Of a stretch of 9,051 bases of DNA, positions 1 to 6,143 are shown one piece after another (the stretch's first letter is position 1; each line of letters begins with the position of its first letter). This DNA is from Halococcaceae archaeon (lineage in GTDB: Archaea; Halobacteriota; Halobacteria; Halobacteriales; Halalkalicoccaceae): positions 1 through 9,051 of the forward strand of contig SKXI01000377.1 of the NCBI GenBank assembly GCA_007128515.1. Direction: 5' to 3'. The translations under genes were made by a program, and so were the position numbers. The notes under the pieces are model-generated. The model searched no databases. It saw only the letters and a program-made list of their open reading frames with translations, and was not told where the DNA came from.

Positions 1-22
1 CGATATCTCGAGTTGTCTCGTG

Positions 23-34
23 GATAAGTAAGTA
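23..34 (+). promoter_or_regulatory. Possible TATA-like box for the redoxin-like lipoprotein gene
   Basis: The AT-rich run GATAAGTAAGTA is centred about 29 nt before the ATG at 58. That spacing suits a leaderless haloarchaeal transcript, but the match to the TTTA-type consensus is weak. Confidence 0.3.
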
Positions 35-57
35 TCGGAACACTGTCCAGTAACCTG

Positions 58-699
58 ATGCACGACGCAACACGTCGACGTGTCCTACGACTGGGCGGCG
101 GAATCGCACTCGTCGGAATGGCCGGCTGTCTCGGTGACGACGACGATCCGGAGACCGGCGACGACGGCGACGACGACGAGTACGGGGACGACGACCACGA
201 CGATGATGATGACGAGTACGGGGACGACGACCACGACGATGACGACGAGTACGGGGACGACGATGACGAGAACGGTACGAAGGTGGGCGACGAGGCCCCC
301 GACGTCGAACTCGAGACGCCGGACGGCGAGACGATCACGATCGGACCGATCGAGAAGCCGACGATCGTCCTCCTCGTCGACATCCACTCCGAGCACGGCA
401 AGGAACAGTCCCGAACGATCGCCGACTTCCACGAGGAGTACGGCGACAGCGCGTCCGTGGTGACGCTCAACACGAACCTCGACGCCTCGATGGACGACCT
501 CCGGGCGTTCGCCGACGAGTACGGCGGCGACTGGGACCACGCGATGTGCGACGAGGAGACCATAGAGACCTACCGACCGCACGCGACGGTGACGGTCTGT
601 GTCTACGACGAGGACGGAATCCTCGTCTTCAGACACGACGGCGAGATCACCTACGAGTCGATCGAGGCGACCGTCGAGGGCTACCTCGGCGGTCACTGA
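58..699 (+). CDS. Tat lipoprotein with Asp-rich repeat linker and cysteine-less redoxin-like domain
   Basis: A 213-residue secreted protein, probably lipid-anchored outside the membrane. Residues 1-24 form a twin-arginine-like signal (TRRRVLRLGGG, hydrophobic core, then lipobox GMAGC with Cys24 as lipidation site). Residues 27-72 are an extremely acidic linker with three EYGDDD units. Residues about 77-213 look like an AhpC/TSA-TlpA thioredoxin fold: VGDEAPDVELETPDGE opening, a strand IVLLVDI, and a closing YDEDGILVFRHDGEIT. Where redox-active members carry WCxxC, this protein reads DIHSEHGKEQ (108-117), so the catalytic cysteines are missing. The usual cis-Pro position also seems changed (PHATVTV). 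Two isolated cysteines remain (164, 181). A binding or structural role is therefore more likely than disulfide chemistry; this is inference. The start is fixed by the signal peptide. A repeat element begins right after the stop codon. Confidence 0.85.
   Translation: MHDATRRRVLRLGGGIALVGMAGCLGDDDDPETGDDGDDDEYGDDDHDDDDDEYGDDDHDDDDEYGDDDDENGTKVGDEAPDVELETPDGETITIGPIEKPTIVLLVDIHSEHGKEQSRTIADFHEEYGDSASVVTLNTNLDASMDDLRAFADEYGGDWDHAMCDEETIETYRPHATVTVCVYDEDGILVFRHDGEITYESIEATVEGYLGGH
175..270 (+). repeat. In-frame tandem repeat encoding (D)n-EYGDDDH units
   Basis: GAGTACGGGGACGACGA occurs at 178, 214 and 247 (steps of 36 and 33 nt, i.e. 12 and 11 codons). A 30-nt stretch at 175-204 is repeated exactly at 211-240. 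The step difference is one Asp codon within the GAC/GAT run, which suggests slippage or unequal recombination. It encodes most of the acidic linker between the lipid anchor and the redoxin-like domain. Confidence 0.9.
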
Positions 700-700
700 T

Positions 701-776
701 ACGGTCTGCTGTAACGTTTTACCGACGCAACTCCAGGACGGTCGCCGTCGGGCCGGTACTGACGGACAGCAGTCCG
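701..776. repeat. Dispersed inverted-repeat element, copy 1
   Basis: The left arm CGGTCTGCTGT (702-712) pairs with ACAGCAGTCCG (766-776), 10 of 11 bases, across a 53-nt middle. The whole element resembles the one at 1996-2073: the right 24 nt (753-776) match 22/24 and the left 24 nt (701-724) about 19/24. It starts one base after the stop codon at 697-699 and includes a TTTT run (717-720) that could end transcription. It may be a small dispersed non-coding element, a terminator, or both; no transposase or clear target duplication is visible. Confidence 0.7.
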
Positions 777-810
777 CACGAATCGCGCTGACCTCGGGCG
801 CGAAGCGTTG

Positions 811-819
811 TTCTTAAGG
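811..819 (+). promoter_or_regulatory. TATA-like box for the FKBP gene
   Basis: TTCTTAAGG is centred about 28 nt before the ATG at 843, with no Shine-Dalgarno sequence before the start. This fits a leaderless haloarchaeal promoter. Confidence 0.5.
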
Positions 820-842
820 CACGAACCAGTCTCGGTGAGTGT

Positions 843-1982
843 ATGAGCAACGACGATGAGGCCGCGGTAGCAGACGCGGACGAGGAGTTCGACGCGGAGA
901 CCACCGAGGACCCGGGAGAGCCCGCGGCCGAGGAGGACGCCGACGAGAGCGCTGATGAGGACGCGGGAGAGCCCGCGGCCGAGGAGGACGCCGACGGGAG
1001 CGGCCTGCAGGAGGGGGAGTTCGTCCGGGTCGCCTACACCGCACGCACCGTCGAGAACGACACGCTCGTCGATACGACCGACCTCGAGGTCGCGGAGGAC
1101 GAGGGTGTCGACGTGGAGAACCGAACGATCGAGCCGCGCGTGATCACGCTCGGTGCCGGGCACCTCTTTCCCTCCGTCGAGTCCGACATCGTCGGCAAGG
1201 AGGTCGGCGACTCCGGGAGCGTCACGGTGCCGGCCACGGAGGCGTTCGGCGAGTTCGACCCCGACGACGTGAGGACCGTGAGCGTCGAGAAGCTCCCCGA
1301 GGACGAGCGGTATCCCGGCGCACACGTCGACATCGACGGCCGGCACGGTCACGTCGAGACCGTCATCGGCGGACGCGCGCGTGTGGACTTCAACCACCCG
1401 CTGGCGGGTGAATCGATCGAGTACGAGTACGAGATCGTCGGCGACGTCGAGGACCGCGTCGAGCGTGCCGAGGGGATGCTCTCGATGTACGTCGACGCCG
1501 ACCTCGAGATGTGGATCGAGACGCAAGAGGAGGAGGAGGAGGTCGAGGTCGAAGCCGACGACGAGGACGAGGACGACGAGTCCGAAACGGAAACGGAAAC
1601 GGAAACGGTCGAGTACGAGACGCTCGTCATCGAGTCCACGCCACAGCTCGCGATGAACCAGCAGTGGCTCTTCCAGAAACAGCAGATCGCCCAGGAGCTG
1701 ATGGACCGGCTCGACCTCGACCGCGTCGTCGTCCAGGAGACGTTCGAGGGGATGGGTGGTATGGGCGGCCTCGGCGGCATGGGCGGCCTCGGCGACATCG
1801 AGGCGGCGCTCGACGACGTGGACGTCGATGCCGACGAGATCCTGGAGGAGATCGAAGGTGAGGGCGACCTCGATCTCGGCGAGACCCCGGAGGAGATCGA
1901 AGGGGAGGACGCCCTCGATCTCGACGAGACCGAGGAGGTCGAGGTCGGGGATGTCGGCGCCGAGGACGTGACCGAGGAGTAG
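843..1982 (+). CDS. SlyD-like FKBP-type peptidyl-prolyl cis-trans isomerase, long acidic form
   Basis: A 379-residue, probably cytoplasmic folding helper. Domains in order: acidic N-terminal extension (1-55) with a duplicated GEPAAEEDAD segment; first FKBP half (about 57-136; EGEFVRVAYTART, then LGAGHLFPSVESDIVG); the inserted-flap chaperone domain typical of SlyD/archaeal FKBPs (about 137-180); second FKBP half with VDFNHPLAGESIEYEYEIV (181-199). A C-terminal domain (about 205-300) follows, like that of longer archaeal FKBPs, but interrupted by a Glu/Asp/Thr tract (229-257). The tail has a Gly-Met-Leu-rich stretch (303-317) and an acidic end. The isomerase assignment rests on the FKBP motifs; roles for the tail are unknown. 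At 379 residues it is much longer than compact archaeal FKBPs, the excess being low-complexity sequence. It is transcribed alone, bracketed by the two copies of the dispersed element. Confidence 0.9.
   Translation: MSNDDEAAVADADEEFDAETTEDPGEPAAEEDADESADEDAGEPAAEEDADGSGLQEGEFVRVAYTARTVENDTLVDTTDLEVAEDEGVDVENRTIEPRVITLGAGHLFPSVESDIVGKEVGDSGSVTVPATEAFGEFDPDDVRTVSVEKLPEDERYPGAHVDIDGRHGHVETVIGGRARVDFNHPLAGESIEYEYEIVGDVEDRVERAEGMLSMYVDADLEMWIETQEEEEEVEVEADDEDEDDESETETETETVEYETLVIESTPQLAMNQQWLFQKQQIAQELMDRLDLDRVVVQETFEGMGGMGGLGGMGGLGDIEAALDDVDVDADEILEEIEGEGDLDLGETPEEIEGEDALDLDETEEVEVGDVGAEDVTEE
906..996 (+). repeat. 51-bp-period tandem duplication in the FKBP N-terminus
   Basis: A 33-nt stretch at 913-945 is repeated exactly at 964-996, and six more upstream bases (906-911 and 957-962) also match, with one mismatch between. 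The period is 51 nt, so 17 codons were duplicated in frame, giving two GEPAAEEDAD segments. Confidence 0.9.
1584..1607 (+). repeat. GAAACG hexamer, four perfect copies
   Basis: Four consecutive GAAACG units encode the ETETETET part of the acidic insert in the FKBP C-terminal domain. As a perfect in-frame microsatellite it could vary in copy number between strains. Confidence 0.85.
1761..1794 (+). repeat. Gly-Met-Leu-rich repeat in the FKBP gene
   Basis: ATGGGCGGCCTCGGCG occurs at 1761-1776 and again at 1779-1794, an 18-nt period. It encodes the MGGLGG units in the Gly-Met-Leu-rich segment at residues 303-317. Confidence 0.75.
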
Positions 1983-1995
1983 CCCCCGTTCTCGT

Positions 1996-2074
1996 ACGGA
2001 CTGCTGTACCTGTCTACCGCTCAGATCGAGGGGCAGGTTACCGGTCTGACCGGTACGGACGTACAGCAGTCCGT
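1996..2074. repeat. Dispersed inverted-repeat element, copy 2 (between convergent genes)
   Basis: Perfect 14-nt inverted arms, ACGGACTGCTGTAC (1996-2009) and GTACAGCAGTCCGT (2061-2074), enclose 51 nt. It is homologous to the element at 701-776. The middle also holds ACCGGTCTGACCGGT and a second GTACGGAC. It fills most of the 93-bp gap between two genes pointing at each other, so a hairpin in RNA from either strand could act as a bidirectional terminator. Confidence 0.75.
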
Positions 2075-2075
2075 C

Positions 2076-2705
2076 TCAGGCGATATCGCGGCTGGTGTCG
2101 ATCTCGACGCGCTCTTCGAGGCTCAGTTTGATGGTCTCGTCGAGCGCGCTCGATCCTCTGAACTTCGGGACGGCGAGTCTGTTCTCGATCGCCTCGCCGC
2201 TCACCCGGGTCTCGAGTTCGAAGACCGCGTCCGCCATGTACGCCGTGACGTCGCGGTTATCGGGGACCGCACGGCCGTCGAGACCGTGGAGGAACGCGAG
2301 GCTTCCCGTGTTCACCATGGCGGTCTGGAGGGTGTTCATGAAGTGCTGGTAGCGGGAGACGCCCTCCCGCTCGAGGACGTCGACGGGATCGACGATCAGG
2401 TTCGAGCCCTCGGGCAACGCCCGGATGAGCCGGTTGACGTGGTCGAGCGGGGCGTCGGCGTCGATTCGCCGCACGGTCGCGTTCCCCGTTCGTGCGGGCG
2501 TCCGATCGATGGCGTCCTGGACCGCCTCGGCCGATCGCTGGGTGCTCAGGTAGAGCGTCACGCGCGAGGCGGTGAGTTCGTACAGCAGGAGTTCGGACTG
2601 GCTCGCCGGCGGGGCGGTGATCGCGACCACGCTGCCCGCCGGGATGCCGCCGCTCAGCTTGCGGTCGAGCACGTCGATCCCGGTCGGGAGCACTCGCGAT
2701 CTCAC
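2076..2705 (-). CDS. RAD55/KaiC-like RecA-fold protein with degenerate Walker A
   Basis: A 209-residue protein with the opening of RAD55/KaiC/RadA-type ATPases: LPTGIDVLDRKLSGGIPAGS (residues 6-25), then strand VVAIT. The phosphate-binding loop that should read GxxxxGK[ST] is APPASQSE (31-38), so the invariant Lys and the key glycines are gone. A Walker B-like strand NLIVDPVDVLE (102-112) keeps Asp106. A later block ends in FELETRV and RLAVPKFRGSSALDETIKLSL, like the last strands of the RAD55 fold. It is probably a non-hydrolysing relative, perhaps a regulator or partner of an active ATPase; its real function is unknown. It starts at GTG 2705, supported by a TTTAAC box 26-31 nt upstream. It is divergent from pyrB and convergent with the FKBP gene. 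Confidence 0.75.
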   Translation of the reverse strand: MRSRVLPTGIDVLDRKLSGGIPAGSVVAITAPPASQSELLLYELTASRVTLYLSTQRSAEAVQDAIDRTPARTGNATVRRIDADAPLDHVNRLIRALPEGSNLIVDPVDVLEREGVSRYQHFMNTLQTAMVNTGSLAFLHGLDGRAVPDNRDVTAYMADAVFELETRVSGEAIENRLAVPKFRGSSALDETIKLSLEERVEIDTSRDIA

Positions 2706-2730
2706 TCTTTCGTATCACACTTCCGGATAT

Positions 2731-2736
2731 GTTAAA
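2731..2736 (-). promoter_or_regulatory. TATA box for the RAD55-like gene
   Basis: Read on the minus strand this is TTTAAC followed by ATA, centred about 28 nt before the GTG start at 2705. The spacing supports that start and a leaderless transcript. Confidence 0.55.
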
Positions 2737-2751
2737 CGTTTCGTCGGTTCG

Positions 2752-2764
2752 CCTCCGTTGGAGG
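2752..2764. repeat. Short inverted repeat in the divergent pyrB/RAD55-like promoter region
   Basis: CCTCC-GTT-GGAGG is a perfect 5-bp stem with a 3-nt loop. It lies upstream of both predicted promoters, so it would not be in either transcript; a protein-binding site is possible but unproven. Confidence 0.3.
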
Positions 2765-2816
2765 GTCCCTACACCGTGGATGGCAGGGCGATCCGCACCG
2801 GCGGACGGACCGCGGG

Positions 2817-2823
2817 ATTTTAG
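2817..2823 (+). promoter_or_regulatory. TATA box for pyrBI
   Basis: ATTTTAG is centred about 28 nt before the pyrB ATG at 2848, and no Shine-Dalgarno sequence precedes the start. A leaderless pyrBI transcript is likely, which leaves no room for a leader attenuator of the enterobacterial kind. Confidence 0.55.
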
Positions 2824-2847
2824 TCCCCGTACGCCGCTTTCCAGTCA

Positions 2848-3753
2848 ATGCGGCACGACCACGTGCTCAGTACGAAACAGTTCTCGCGGTCGGAGATCGA
2901 GGCGGTCCTCGACCGGGCCGCCGAGATCGACGCCGATCCCGGTTCGGTCGCCGACCGTCACGCGGGAACGCTCCTCGGCCTGCTCTTCTTCGAGCCGAGC
3001 ACGCGAACGAAGATGAGCTTCGAGGCCGCGATCAAACGTCTCGGCGGGGAGGTCGTCGACATCGGACCGGTCGGCGCCTCGAGCGTGGAGAAAGGGGAGA
3101 CGCTCGCCGACACCGTTCGGGTCGTCGAAGGCTACGCCGACGCGCTGGTGCTCAGACACCCCTCCGAGGGCGCCGCGCGGATGGCGAGCGAGTTCGTCTC
3201 GGTGCCCGTCCTGAACGCGGGCGACGGCGCGGGCCAGCACCCGACCCAGACGCTGCTCGACCTCTACACGATCCGCGAACGCGTCGGGCTGACCGACATC
3301 ACGATCGGGATCATGGGCGACCTGAAGTACGGCCGGACGGTCCACTCGCTGGCCGAGGCGCTCACCCGGTTCGACGTCTCCCAGCACTTCATCAGCCCGG
3401 AGAGCCTCTCGCTGCCGACGAACGTCCGCTACGACCTCCACGAGTCGGGCGCCCAGGTGCGCGAACACACCGAGCTCGACGCGGTGCTGCCGGAACTCGA
3501 CGTGCTCTACGTCACCCGGATCCAACGCGAGCGCTTCCCCGACGAGAACGAGTACCGTGCCGTCGCCGGCGAGTTCGGCATCGATCGGAACACGCTCGCG
3601 GCCGCGAACGAGGACCTCGCGGTGATGCATCCCCTGCCGAGGGTCGACGAGGTGGCTCCGGACCTCGATTCGACCCCCCACGCGCGGTACTTCGAACAGG
3701 CACACAACGGCGTCCCGGTGCGGATGGCGCTGCTCGACACGCTCCTCTCATGA
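2848..3753 (+). CDS. pyrB: Aspartate carbamoyltransferase, catalytic subunit
   Basis: Joins carbamoyl phosphate to L-aspartate to give carbamoyl-aspartate, the committed step of pyrimidine synthesis, in the cytoplasm. The length of 301 residues is normal for the family. All hallmark motifs are present: carbamoyl-phosphate loop PSTRTKMSF (50-58), SxxKGET with Lys82, RHP (103-105), [14 protein letters not shown] (129-142), [11 protein letters not shown] (157-167), the aspartate-binding TRIQRERF (223-230) and HPLPRVDE (261-268). No key residue appears lost, so it should be active. The last four bases (ATGA) overlap the start of pyrI, so the subunits are probably translationally coupled. It is expected to form c3 trimers that assemble with PyrI. 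Confidence 0.97.
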   Translation: MRHDHVLSTKQFSRSEIEAVLDRAAEIDADPGSVADRHAGTLLGLLFFEPSTRTKMSFEAAIKRLGGEVVDIGPVGASSVEKGETLADTVRVVEGYADALVLRHPSEGAARMASEFVSVPVLNAGDGAGQHPTQTLLDLYTIRERVGLTDITIGIMGDLKYGRTVHSLAEALTRFDVSQHFISPESLSLPTNVRYDLHESGAQVREHTELDAVLPELDVLYVTRIQRERFPDENEYRAVAGEFGIDRNTLAAANEDLAVMHPLPRVDEVAPDLDSTPHARYFEQAHNGVPVRMALLDTLLS

Positions 3754-4220
3754 GTCAGGACGACGACCACCAGCTACGGGTCAGCAAGATCAGGGACGGC
3801 ACCGTCATCGACCACGTCACCGCGGGCCGCGCGCTCACGGTGCTCGCGATACTCGACATCGACGGCTCCGGCGACGAGACCGTGAGCGTCGCGATGAACG
3901 TCCCGTCGGGGGAGACCGGCCGGAAGGACATCGTGAAGGTCGAGGGCCGGGAGTTGAACCAGGACGAAGTCGACGTGCTCTCGTTGATCGCCCCTGAGGC
4001 CACGATCAACATCGTCCGCGAGTACGAGGTCGTCGAGAAGAGCCGCGTCGACAGGCCGGAGGTGGTACTCGGCGTCCTCTCGTGTCCGAACCGCAACTGC
4101 ATCAGCGCCGGCGCGGAGCCCATCGAGTCGCGCTTTTCGGTCCTCACGGACGGCGTCCGGTGTGCCTACTGCGAGACGATCATCAGGGCGGAACTGGCCG
4201 AGCACATCGACGTCGGATGA
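3750..4220 (+). CDS. pyrI: Aspartate carbamoyltransferase, regulatory subunit
   Basis: Regulatory chain of ATCase, 156 residues, the usual length. The N-terminal nucleotide-effector domain (about 7-100) contains [17 protein letters not shown] and the lysines of the [10 protein letters not shown] loop (57-66). The C-terminal zinc domain has four cysteines in the family pattern, CPNRNC (112, 117) and CAYC (138, 141), which bind Zn and hold the contact with PyrB. It starts at an ATG overlapping the pyrB stop by four bases. From family knowledge it should confer allosteric control by nucleotides such as CTP and ATP; which nucleotides act in this organism cannot be read from the sequence. Confidence 0.97.
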   Translation: MSQDDDHQLRVSKIRDGTVIDHVTAGRALTVLAILDIDGSGDETVSVAMNVPSGETGRKDIVKVEGRELNQDEVDVLSLIAPEATINIVREYEVVEKSRVDRPEVVLGVLSCPNRNCISAGAEPIESRFSVLTDGVRCAYCETIIRAELAEHIDVG

Positions 4221-4230
4221 AGGGGTGACG

Positions 4231-4236
4231 TTTTGC
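4231..4236 (+). promoter_or_regulatory. TATA-like box for the HtrA-type protease gene
   Basis: TTTTGC is centred about 26 nt before the ATG at 4259, just after the pyrI stop. It suggests the protease has its own leaderless promoter rather than sharing the pyrBI transcript. Confidence 0.45.
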
Positions 4237-4258
4237 ACCTCCGGGCCCGCTAGATCCC

Positions 4259-5419
4259 ATGGAACGACGCCGTCCCAGCCGACGGGGCTTTCTCGCGCTC
4301 GCTGCCGGCCTCACGGCCGCGAGCGCGGGCTGTTCGACGTTCGTCGAGGGATCGAGCGACGAAAGCGGTGGAGACGAGGCGACGCCCGAGGAGGCGGACG
4401 GTGCGACCGATGCGGGCGGTTCGTCCGAGGTCGGGAGCGACGCGGGCGACGGCCGGTACCAGGGGCTCTACGAGGCGACCGTCGGTTCGGTCGTCTCCGT
4501 TCTGACCGACGGCGGGGAGATGGGTCAGGGTGGACAGGGATCGGGGTTCGTCGTCGACGGGCTGCTCGTCACGAACGACCACGTCGTCTCGGACGTGGAC
4601 GAGGTCGAGGTCCGGTTCGCGGAGGGCGAGTGGACCACCGCGACGGTCCTCGGCGGCGACGCGGGGAGCGACCTGGCGGTCTGCGAACCCGAGGAGCTCC
4701 CGGGGTACGCCGAGTCGCTCTCGTTCGCCGAGGAGCCGAGGGCGGTCGGGACCGAGGTGGCGGCGATCGGCAACCCGTTCGGCTTGCAGGGAAGTCTCTC
4801 GACGGGGATCGTGAGCGGGGTCGAACGCTCGCTTCCCTCCCCCACGGGCTTTCCGATCCCGGACGCGGTCCAGACGACCGCCCCGCTGAACCCCGGCAAC
4901 AGCGGCGGACCGCTCGTCGATCTCGACGGCGAGATCGTCGGCGTGATCTCGGCGGGCGGCGGCGACGCGATCGGCTTCGCGATCTCCGCGGCGCTCTCGC
5001 GTCGCGTGGTCCCCGCGCTCGCCGAGGAGGGGAGCTACGATCACCCCTACCTGGGGATCGAGATGACGGCGGTCACCCCGACGCTCGCGAGGGCGAACGA
5101 GCTCGAGGAGCCGATCGGCGTCTACGTCGACGGCACGGTCGACGGCTCGCCCGCCGACGGCGTCGTCTCCGGTAGCGACGACACGACGACGGTCGACGGC
5201 ACGTCGGTACCGGTCGGCGGCGACGTGATCGTCGGAATCGACGGCGAGGCGATCCGGGATACGGCGTCGCTCTCGCGACATCTCGCGATCGAGACGAGCC
5301 CGGGCGAGGAGATCGACGTCGAGCTACGCAGAGACGGGGCCGAGGAGTCGGTCTCCGTGACGCTCGACGCCCGACCCGAACCCGATCAACCGGAGGAGCC
5401 GGTCGAGCCGCCGGGGTAA
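4259..5419 (+). CDS. HtrA/DegP-type trypsin-like serine protease, Tat lipoprotein
   Basis: A 386-residue envelope quality-control protease. The N-terminus has a twin-arginine signal (SRRGFLALAAG) ending in lipobox ASAGC, with Cys25 the likely lipid anchor. An acidic Ser/Gly-rich linker (26-65) follows. The protease domain (about 66-255) has the full triad: His108 in TNDHVVSD, Asp138 in GSDLAV, and Ser215 in NPGNSGGPL. Substrate-loop motifs AAIGNPFGLQGSLSTGIVSG and IGFAIS also fit HtrA. One PDZ domain (about 263-370; YLGIEM, GDVIVGIDGEAIRD, VELRRDG) follows, with an acidic insertion SGSDDTTTVDGTSVPV (304-319) before its core; the tail is Pro/Glu-rich. It should degrade or hold misfolded proteins outside the membrane. 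No neighbour suggests a specific substrate. The start is set by the signal peptide. Confidence 0.93.
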   Translation: MERRRPSRRGFLALAAGLTAASAGCSTFVEGSSDESGGDEATPEEADGATDAGGSSEVGSDAGDGRYQGLYEATVGSVVSVLTDGGEMGQGGQGSGFVVDGLLVTNDHVVSDVDEVEVRFAEGEWTTATVLGGDAGSDLAVCEPEELPGYAESLSFAEEPRAVGTEVAAIGNPFGLQGSLSTGIVSGVERSLPSPTGFPIPDAVQTTAPLNPGNSGGPLVDLDGEIVGVISAGGGDAIGFAISAALSRRVVPALAEEGSYDHPYLGIEMTAVTPTLARANELEEPIGVYVDGTVDGSPADGVVSGSDDTTTVDGTSVPVGGDVIVGIDGEAIRDTASLSRHLAIETSPGEEIDVELRRDGAEESVSVTLDARPEPDQPEEPVEPPG

Positions 5420-5445
5420 TAACTCGATACTACTACCACCGAATA

Positions 5446-5455
5446 CCTTTTGGGG
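5446..5455 (+). promoter_or_regulatory. TATA-like box for the tenA pair
   Basis: CCTTTTGGGG is centred about 28 nt before the ATG at 5478, in a 58-nt gap after the protease gene. No thiamine-pyrophosphate riboswitch can be recognised in this gap, and a leaderless transcript would not contain one. Confidence 0.45.
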
Positions 5456-5477
5456 CCGCCCGCCGAGCCTCCGCTCG

Positions 5478-6143
5478 ATGACGTTCACCGAGGAGCTGCG
5501 AGGGGACGCCGATGCGATCTGGGAGGCGATCTACGACCACCCGATGGTGCGGGGGATCGGCGACGGGACGCTCGACGAGGACCCGTTCAGGTACTGGGTG
5601 CGCCAGGACTACGTCTACCTGATCGAGTACGCCAGGGCGTTCGCCTACACCGCCGCGAGCGCTCGCACGCTCGACCGGATGGCGACGTTCGCGACGCTCC
5701 TGGAGGAGACGATCACCACCGAGATGGAGTTACACAGGAGCTACGCCGCCGAGTTCGGCATCACCGAGGCCGATCTGGAGGCGACCGAGCCCTCGCCGAC
5801 GACCCGTGCGTACACCGACTTCCTGGTACGTATCGCGGCGGACGGGAGCTTCGGCGACAGCGTCGCGGCGATCCTGCCCTGTATGTGGGGGTTCAACGAC
5901 ACCGGACGACGGCTCGCCGAGGACGGCCTGCCCGACCACGACGGCTACGCCGCCTGGATCGAGATGTACTCGGGTACCGAGTTCACGGAACTCGCCGACT
6001 GGTGCCGGGAGCTGATGGACGAGGTCGCCGCGGAGTCGACGGCGGCGGATCGGGACCGGTATCGCGAACTGTTTCTCACCTCCGCGCGCTACGAGTACCG
6101 GTTCTGGGACGCCGCCTGGCGGGAGGAGGGGTGGTCGGTGTGA
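5478..6143 (+). CDS. tenA: TenA family aminopyrimidine aminohydrolase (thiaminase II), Cys type
   Basis: A 221-residue all-helical cytoplasmic enzyme. The family hydrolyses aminomethyl-HMP, from degraded thiamine, to the HMP pyrimidine, and can also cleave thiamine. Diagnostic positions line up almost number for number with Bacillus subtilis TenA: Asp44 and Tyr47 in RQDYVYL, Tyr112, active-site Cys135 in AILPCMWGF, and a Glu near the C-terminus in ARYEYRFWD (Glu206). One visible change is Phe139 where the Bacillus enzyme has Tyr. The Cys identifies it as the TenA_C class, so catalytic activity is expected. It ends within the start of the next gene, a second TenA relative. Confidence in the family is high; the true substrate in vivo is inferred. 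Confidence 0.93.
   Translation: MTFTEELRGDADAIWEAIYDHPMVRGIGDGTLDEDPFRYWVRQDYVYLIEYARAFAYTAASARTLDRMATFATLLEETITTEMELHRSYAAEFGITEADLEATEPSPTTRAYTDFLVRIAADGSFGDSVAAILPCMWGFNDTGRRLAEDGLPDHDGYAAWIEMYSGTEFTELADWCRELMDEVAAESTAADRDRYRELFLTSARYEYRFWDAAWREEGWSV
6122..6131 (+). promoter_or_regulatory. Shine-Dalgarno sequence for the second tenA-like gene
   Basis: GGAGGAGGGG lies about 8 nt before the GTG at 6140, inside the end of the first tenA. It supports this internal GTG as the start and implies coupled translation, unlike the leaderless genes nearby. Confidence 0.65.

Noticed and set aside
175..270. CRISPR-like short regular repeats
   Set aside because: The repeats are in frame, encode Asp-Glu-Tyr-Gly units, and have no unique spacers; they are coding low-complexity sequence.
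693..1526. Long minus-strand open frames opposite the lipoprotein and FKBP genes
   Set aside because: They are antisense shadows produced by GC-rich codon bias; the translations are Val/Arg/Leu-rich and match no recognisable domain.
5420..5477. Possible thiamine-pyrophosphate riboswitch upstream of tenA
   Set aside because: The gap is only 58 nt, lacks the conserved CUGAGA core, and the promoter box implies a leaderless transcript.
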